Assembly (NCBI GenBank): GCA_030770535.1
Contig: JASVEC010000152.1
Coordinates: forward strand, 1-40,206
Direction of reading: 5' to 3'
DNA length: 40,206 bases
Origin: Batkoa obscura
Taxonomy: Eukaryota > Entomophthoromycota > Entomophthoromycetes > Entomophthorales > Batkoaceae
The notes beneath the pieces were generated by a model. That model was not told where the DNA came from and searched no databases. It saw nothing but the letters and a program-made list of their open reading frames with translations. The translations under genes were made by a program, and so were the position numbers. Shown piece after piece: positions 33,988-40,206 of the stretch. Each line of letters opens with the position of its first letter. Position 1 is the stretch's first letter.

Positions 33988-36125
33988 TTAATCTTCCTCA
34001 TCACTTTCTTGATCATCGTTAACAGCGATTGGCATTTTCTGTTAAAAAACATTAAACTTCACAACTCAACTAAATAAAAAGATCAACTTACCTCTTCCAT
34101 AACAATAGGATTTTTAAATTGATATCCATTTTGAGAAAACCTTTTATAAAGAGTAGGATTGGTAGAGATATCCCATACCTTAGCTGTACCTTTCGATCCT
34201 GCCATGGCCAAGTAATTTGGATTGTCGGGATTGAATGTAAGACTAAATACTTGACCCTAAATAATAAATAAGATTAATACTACTATCACCATCTCCTCAT
34301 TCCTCTTATTTTCAGTAATTGTGCTAACAAAAAGAACTTACCAATTCAAAGTTCCTCTTTAATAACATATTAGGTTTGTTATCTTTAAGATCCCATATTT
34401 TAATTAATTTATCTGTTGATCCTGTAACTAAACAATTGGGAATAGCTGGATTTAACTCCATAGCTGAAACAGCTTTATCATGACAATGTAATGTAAAGAT
34501 TGAATTAGCTGTATTTCTAACATCATATGAGTATACTATTCCATTATCTGTTGATATCTAAAATAAATCATAATAAATAAATTATTACTATTGTATTAGC
34601 AAAACAAACTTACGTAGCATTGATTAGGATTAAAAGGATCCCATTTAACAGTTTCAATTTCATTTGGTAAATTAATAGAGTGATGAGATTGTGGTGAACG
34701 AGAATCAAAGATTTTAACTTGATGATCATAGCCACCACTTAATAAAATAGTTGATTCAATTGGATGCCATTGGACTGCTTGTACCTAATACTATATTAAC
34801 TAATTATAATTTGGATTATAGTTAAACTATTACCTTATCTTGATGAATGTTAAAGGATCTCATGGCTTTACATGTAGCCAAATCCCAAATTTTAATTGTT
34901 GTATCCGCAGATGAAGAAGCTAACAAATTACTAAATAAAAGAGTTAATAAATTGTTTTGTCATTATAATTATATTAGTTGTTATGTTAAATATTTACGTA
35001 TGATTTTTGTTCCAATGTAATGCCATAACGGCATCAATGTGATAATTGTCGTTAATTTTCTAACAAAATTAATAGTATTTAGTATTATTATATACTATTA
35101 TATATTGTTTACCTTTCCTTTCTTTTTATTTTTACCTAAAACGGCATGAGGATAAACAGCATCAATAAAATCTAAATCCCAAATTTCGATTTCAGATTCA
35201 AAAGATCCAATAGCAACAAAAGAGCCTAAAAAATGATTTTAACACAATTACATATTATATAACATTAGTAATGTTATATAATGTGAAACTAATAGCCTAC
35301 CTTTTTTATCATTGGCAGCTTTAGGGCAAAAATTAAACCACTCTAAGGAAAGCGGAAAAGAAGGAAGTAACATATCATGATGAGTATAAATATTGTTTTC
35401 TTTTTCTTCAAATAAATAAACTTCTAAGCAACTTAATTCTTGTTCTGTTTTTCCTCCTAATAATAAACTATCGTCTAATTCTATTAATAAATCTTCTTCA
35501 TCTTCTTTTTCTAAATTCAATTTATCTAACTAAAATGAATATATAAATCAACTATTTTAAGTTATTGTTATTGTAATCTTACGTTCTCAATATTTTCGCC
35601 ATCTTCATTATCTTTTAATAACTCATCAACATTACCAAAGATAGTTACTTCTATAACTAGTAGTTAGTATCTATGTTTTAAATATATTAATTTATATCGG
35701 TTTACCAGTTGATTCATCATCATAATTATCTAAATTATAAATTGAAAGGTCATTTTTATCTTTTTGTTCAACTATGACTTCTTCTTCGCTTTCTTCTTCT
35801 TCTTCAATGTCTTCAGCATCATCAACACCATCTCCCATAACATCACTAACAAAAAGTAATTAAAACCATATTTTTTTAAAACAAAGGATCGACTGTATAG
35901 TCAATATCATCCAACTTACCCTTCATCTAACTTTAAACCAAGCATTTCATCTTCAAGTCCCATTTCGTTCCATTTTTCTTTTTCTAAATTTAAACCTTTT
36001 TTAGCTAATTGAATCTGACGGTCTGAATATTGCTTGAAGTTTTCAATTTCTTGCTCACTCATCTCAATTCTTTTTGGTACTCTAGCATTTGCCCCACGAG
36101 GCACCCATTTTAAACTAGTGATCAT
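33988..36125 (-). CDS. PWP1: PWP1 (periodic tryptophan protein 1), 11 exons
   Basis: Exons on the minus strand are 36125-35920, 35845-35706, 35656-35583, 35529-35301, 35225-35113, 35059-34998, 34930-34834, 34784-34614, 34557-34342, 34256-34092 and 34038-33988. All phases agree and give 507 aa (human about 500). PWP1 is a nucleolar WD40 protein needed for rRNA synthesis and large-subunit maturation. Diagnostic features are the start MITSLKWVPRGANARVPKR, an acidic region after exon 1 (EDIEEEEESEEEVIVEQ), SFVAIGSFESEIEIWDLDFIDAVYPHAVLG, and a WD40 propeller with SSSADTTIKIWDL, SGGYDHQVKIFDSR and TGSTDKLIKIWDLKD. The tail ends in acidic SDEED. Introns are 44-85 bp. It is divergent from the RRP3 helicase. 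Confidence 0.95.
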
Positions 36126-36338
36126 CTTTACAGTGTTCGGTTTTGTTTAATTTTAAAAAACTAAAGTTTTTTCTTTTTTTCGATAATGTTTCAATAGTTG
36201 GTTCACAAAAAAGATAGAAATGATTGGCTGTAGCGAAAAGTTATTCTTTTAACCTTCTTTTTAGGGGTTTTGGCAGAATTAATAATTTTAAATCAAAAAA
36301 TTAAAACTCGACTTCTTATAAATTAACTATATAATATA
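36126..36338. promoter_or_regulatory. Shared divergent promoter region of PWP1 and RRP3
   Basis: Only 213 bp separate the start codons of two ribosome-biogenesis genes, so regulatory DNA must be shared or tightly packed. I looked for the yeast-type PAC and RRPE motifs and see no convincing match; T/A runs dominate. Confidence 0.5.
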
Positions 36339-37935
36339 ATGAGCGATAAAGAAATTGAAGTTAAAGAGGTCATCGAAACGAAACAAGAAGATGAGGAAGA
36401 ATCTGTTACTTTTGAAAGCTTGGTAATAAATGAACTAAAATTTAGTTAAGGAGCAAGAAATAGTAATTCTTATTTTCTAGGGTTTATTAGAGCAATTATG
36501 TCAAGCTTGTAAAGATTTGAAGTTTGCATCACCAACTCAAATTCAAAAAGAAGCAATTCCTTATGCTTTAGAGGGTAATTAGAAACAAATAATATAATAA
36601 AACTAATAAAATTAACTTTTTAAATACAGGTAAAGATTTAATTGCTTTAGCTCAAACGGGTTCCGGAAAAACTGCTGCTTTTGCACTTCCAATTTTACAT
36701 CACTTATGGCAAAAACCATCCGGATTATTTGCTTTAGTTCTAGCTCCTACCAGGTAACAAGAAGATATCTGTGTAATAATAATAATAATAATGACTTTTA
36801 ATTAGAGAGTTGGCTATTCAAATTTCAGAAACTTTTGATTCTTTAGGTTCAGGCATGGGAGTACGTACAGCAGTCATTGTTGGTGGTATGGATATGATGG
36901 CTCAGTCTTTAGCATTAGCTAAAAAGCCACATATTATTGTAGCTACCCCTGGGCGTATTCAAGATCATATTGAAAATACTAAAGGTTTTTCATTAAGAGG
37001 GATTAAATTTTTGGTGAGTTTTAAAAGTAATAGTAAATTATAGTTATTTATTTATAACAATAATTAGGTAATGGACGAAGCCGATAAATTATTAGATATG
37101 GATTTTGGACCCAAAATAGAACAAATCCTAAAAGTATTACCAAAAGAAAGAAACACCTATTTATTTTCAGCTACCATGACAACTAAAGTAGCTAAATTAC
37201 AACGAGCTAGTTTAAACAAACCAGTTAAAGTAGAAGTGAATAGCAAATATTCCACTGTTGATTCTTTATTACAATTTTATTTATTTTTCCCCTTTAAACA
37301 TAAGGATAGTTATCTTGTTTATTTGATGAATGAATTAGCCGGAAATTCTGGTATTGTATTCACACGTACCTGTAACGATTGCCAAAAGATTGCTTTAATG
37401 TTACGTAGTTTAGGCTTCCCAGCTATTCCATTACATGGTCAATTGTCTATGCCGAAGCGTGTTGGTGCATTGAACAAGTTCAAAAGTGGGAATAAGAATC
37501 TTTTAATTGCTACTGATGTAGCTGCTAGAGGTTTAGATATACCTCAAGTAGACATGGTTATCAATTATGATGTACCTACTCATTCAAAAGACTATATCCA
37601 TAGAGTTGGTCGTACTGCACGTGCAGGTAGAGCGGGTAAATCTCTCACTTTAGTTACTCAGTACGATGTTGAATTGTTACAAAGGATTGAAGCTGTGATT
37701 GATAAAAAAATGAAAGAATTCCCAATTGATAAAGAGGCAGTACTTTTACTACAGGATAGAGTTAACGAAGCCCAAAGGTTGGCTGCTATGGTAAGTAGCT
37801 ATTTTACTTTAAGGTGAAGTTAATACTAACAAGGTTCTTTAGGAAATGAAAGAGAGCGGTGGAAATAAAAGAGGAGGAAGTAAAAGAAAAGATGCCCCAG
37901 AGACATTTAAACCAAAAGTTAAAAGCAGACGTTAA
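36339..37935 (+). CDS. RRP3: DEAD-box rRNA-processing RNA helicase (Rrp3/DDX47), 6 exons
   Basis: Exons are 36339-36422, 36481-36574, 36630-36753, 36806-37013, 37068-37790 and 37843-37935, giving 441 aa. Rrp3/DDX47 helps pre-rRNA cleavage in 18S rRNA maturation in the nucleolus. Helicase motifs are in order: Q motif ([12 protein letters not shown]), I AQTGSGKT (67-74), Ia PTRELA (99-104), Ib ATPGR, II DEAD (173-176), III SAT (204-206), V ARGLD (323-327) and [13 protein letters not shown] (348-358). Rrp3-type signatures separate it from other DEAD-box families: [35 protein letters not shown] and [18 protein letters not shown] basic tail ([17 protein letters not shown]) looks like a nucleolar or RNA-binding extension. 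Confidence 0.96.
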
Positions 37936-38105
37936 GCAACTTGATTTTTTTTCGAAAAAAATAGAGATTGTATGATGTATTAAATAAAAAAGGGAATAGA
38001 AATAGAAAAAATGATAGAATGTCTTATTCTTTTTTTAAAATATGTGTTAGAATAGAAATATTACTAATTTAAGTTAGAATATACTTTATTTAAAAATTAG
38101 AGAAT

Positions 38106-38817
38106 TTATTGCTTAGCATTAGTTAACATTTCCTTTACCATAGCAGCACACATTTTAGCATAGGGATTTTCTTGTACTGCTATTTTTTTAGCTAGCTCAT
38201 TACCATATTTTGCACCTAATTCAATATCTTTTAAAGCTGCTGTTTCTTCTTCTTCAGTTTTTGCTAATACTTTATAATGCAATCCACGTTGAGTGTAAGC
38301 CTGTCACAAAAGAAAAATAAATTTGGTAAAGGAAAAAGTATTAATAATATGTGATTTAAATTTACCTGTTTTAAAGTAATTTTATCTTGAATTAAAAGCC
38401 CTTTTTCAATTGCTAAGTCTAAATCAGAAACACTCTTCTCTATTTCGTTTAACATTCTATAAGCTTGGGCTCTGATTACAGATAAAAATTTAATAAAATT
38501 CCATTACCAATACTCATTATCGATTTTAAAACTTACCTATTATTATACCCAGATGCATAATCTGGGCACATCTCAATGACTTTAGTAAATAGCTCAACGC
38601 TTTCAGCCAACCCATTATTACCTTCTTCCGCTTTCTTTATGCCTTCTTTTTCTAAAGATTGTAATTGAGATAATAATCCTGGTTCTATTACCTTAGCTGG
38701 CTTCTCATTAGTTTCTTCAAGTGTAAAGCCATCGTTAGCGCCTGGATAACCATTATCAGGGTTAAATAAATGTTCTAATATTTTTTGGTCCTTTTCACTA
38801 AGTTGTGGGGTAGTCAT
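38106..38817 (-). CDS. TTC36: TPR protein, TTC36-like, 3 exons
   Basis: Exons are 38817-38537, 38471-38366 and 38300-38106, giving 193 aa, close to TTC36 (about 190 aa). The N-terminus QKILEHLFNPDNGYPG matches the family's LxxIFNPDxPFG. TPR helices follow: GIKKAEEGNNGLAESVELFTKVIEMCPDYASGYNNRAQAYR across exon 1/2, then LDLAIEKG and AYTQRGLHYK. The C-terminal ENPYAKMCAAMVKEM corresponds to the family's NPYAALCNxML motif. TTC36 in animals is a small cytosolic protein linked to the chaperone and tyrosine-catabolism machinery; a role in this fungus is unknown. It is convergent with RRP3, 170 bp apart. Confidence 0.9.
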
Positions 38818-39588
38818 TTTGTTAATATTGTTGAGGAATGGATAAATAAAATTGAGCTGAATACTATTTTTTGTATTTTATAGTTTAACTTAATCTTCTT
38901 CCCTGACTTTTTTTCGAAGTTTTAATTTTTATGTGACTAAATTAATTGGCTAAATTTTACTTTTTTAAATGCTCAAGTATTTTTTTATTAGATTTTTAGT
39001 ATCTATGACAACATTATTTTTCTATTTACACTTTGCAATATTCAAATTAAAAAATATTAATATAAATTATATTGAACAAAAATAGCGTATTTTTAGTGAT
39101 TTTATTTTTAATTACAACGAATAAGGTTATTATAGCCACTTTTTTTGGTTAAGACGCTATTCGAAAAAAACTGGATCAATTTTATAGAATGTTGCACTAA
39201 AGTTTTAATTTTATTTTATTTTGACCAATAAAATTGAATAATATTATTAGAAATTGGTTGAAATTTTTTGATCAATATTTTTCGAAACGGACCAAAAAAA
39301 TTCAAAGGAGAGATATATTTGTGGGGATCCTATATTCCATAAAATATGATAATGAATTAGTTAAAGGAGAGCAGAGATGATTTGTTGAGATTCATCTAAT
39401 AAACAATTCGTATACACTCTGGTTAGGATTAAAAACAAAAGGACTACGGCTAGGGTTTTAGCTTTCTATTGGTCGAAATCTGACTAATTATCTCATCATT
39501 TCTATTCTATTTATTACGTTTTACTTATTACATCTTTGCTTTTTAAAAAATATTAACTTATTTGAAAGATGGAAGTTAAAATTATAAG
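38818..39588. other. Intergenic region with a loose inverted repeat
   Basis: AT-rich promoter side of the TTC36-like gene. An imperfect inverted repeat spans 39140-39300 (outer arms TTTTTTTGGT..TTCGAAAAA and its complement TTTTTCGAA..ACCAAAAAAA). No gene is supported. Confidence 0.4.
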
Positions 39589-40206
39589 ATGGATAAATCT
39601 TTGGTCTTGGACTCACCTTTTAATGGGAATATTGAAGAGTATACAAAACATTGAAAAACCATACTGGAAGAATATGAAATAGGTTGTATAATTAACGAAT
39701 ATATATGAGTTGTAATTTTGTTAAATGGATTAAAGGCAATACTGATTTAAATGATAGATTTAAACTGAATATGTGCTTCATTTATTATGAATAGCGATTA
39801 AAGTTTTATAAAGAAGGATATATATTCTATATGGTATTTCAAACAAGCTAAAGAAGAAATTTATAGACAGCTTTATAAGTTATTTCCAAAGATGAAATGT
39901 ACTATAGCTAGAGCATGCATTATTTCTGGTTACAATAAATCATATAAAGAATTAAAAAGTTAACCGGAAATAAACATAATGATGAAAGGATATTTTACTA
40001 ATAATTTGAGAATTTATAATTCAATTATGGGAAGTGAAATAAAATATTATATAACAGGTGACTATAGATTAAGATATCATGATCCTATTGAAGTTAACTA
40101 TAATTATAATGATGCATGTATTGTAAGCAAAACTAAAGAATGTCCCAGTATTTGTCATAAAGGTGACAGTTACCAACTTAAAGGACATGTATATTTCGAT
40201 TTGTTG
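39589..40206 (+). pseudogene. Unrecognised, probably broken repeat-type protein gene, running off the window
   Basis: Coding-like sequence appears in pieces: MDKSLVLDSPFNGNIEEYTK, EEYEIGCIINEYI, FVKWIKGNTDLNDRF, KEEIYRQLYKLFPKMKCTIARA and YNKSYKEL. It is followed by an open 76-codon stretch from 39979 to the edge (MMKGYFTNNLRIYNSIMGSE.., with ACIVSKTKECPSICHKGD). The pattern of aromatic-rich helices resembles degenerate ankyrin-like repeat proteins, but I cannot name a family. Several interruptions between pieces suggest a pseudogene, unless short introns explain some of them. Confidence 0.4.

Noticed and set aside
36770-36792. ATA/AAT trinucleotide run as a regulatory repeat
   Set aside because: Short microsatellite inside an RRP3 intron; nothing beyond AT-rich slippage is shown.
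39455-39485. Possible tRNA T-loop-like GGTCGAAATC
   Set aside because: No paired acceptor, D or anticodon arms could be built around it.

Overview
The window reads as nuclear DNA of an AT-rich, intron-bearing fungus. Introns are short (about 47-85 bp) with GT..AG ends and often GTAAG/GTAAT donors, intergenic DNA is very AT-rich, and the genes are fungal or general eukaryotic: beta-COP, a Rax1-like RGS membrane protein, PWP1 and an RRP3/DDX47 helicase. A repeated family of F-box/leucine-rich (RNI-like) proteins and an ASPM-type spindle protein suggest an early-diverging lineage. Conidiobolus-like Entomophthoromycotina is my best guess, but this is inference only.

Left arm (0.3-7.1 kb): an eight-exon COPB1/SEC26 gene on +, convergent with a LisH-CTLH-WD40 gene on -. 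Behind that lies a two-exon Rax1-like gene on -. Between 7.7 and 9.0 kb is a decayed DNA-transposon copy that has itself received an LTR-like insertion and a small MITE.

Middle (9.3-28.1 kb): a gene-poor repeat island surrounding one large intact-looking locus. It holds five members of one F-box/RNI-like family (A 9349-10796 -, B 11084-12155 -, C 18723-19833 +, D 22007-22712 +, E 23151-27010 +). All are decayed to some degree; A needs only one frame change. The island also holds a complete 2437-bp DNA transposon (23532-25968) with terminal inverted repeats, a transposase gene and a 4-bp ATAT target duplication. Around ten copies of a roughly 100-bp MITE share its GGGG ends and, where readable, its 4-bp target duplication. 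Two LTR-like 463-465-bp elements lie in opposite orientation. Between 12.8 and 18.4 kb sits an ASPM-like gene (calponin-homology domains, many IQ motifs, armadillo-like C-terminus) of about 1800 codons with two single-base frame slips.

Right arm (29.0-38.9 kb): dense, well-conserved housekeeping genes. They are S-adenosylmethionine synthetase (-), a four-helix membrane protein of unknown function (-), PWP1 (-, 11 exons) divergent from the RRP3/DDX47 helicase (+, 6 exons), and a TTC36-like TPR protein (-, 3 exons). PWP1 and RRP3 both act in ribosome biogenesis and share a 213-bp promoter region. The last 0.6 kb holds a broken, unrecognised repeat-type coding region running off the edge. An imperfect hairpin at 33.7-33.8 kb stands out as GC-richer than its surroundings.

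I saw no rRNA, tRNA, CRISPR array or bacterial-type feature. The most notable structure is the autonomous-transposon/MITE pair colonising a decaying F-box gene family.
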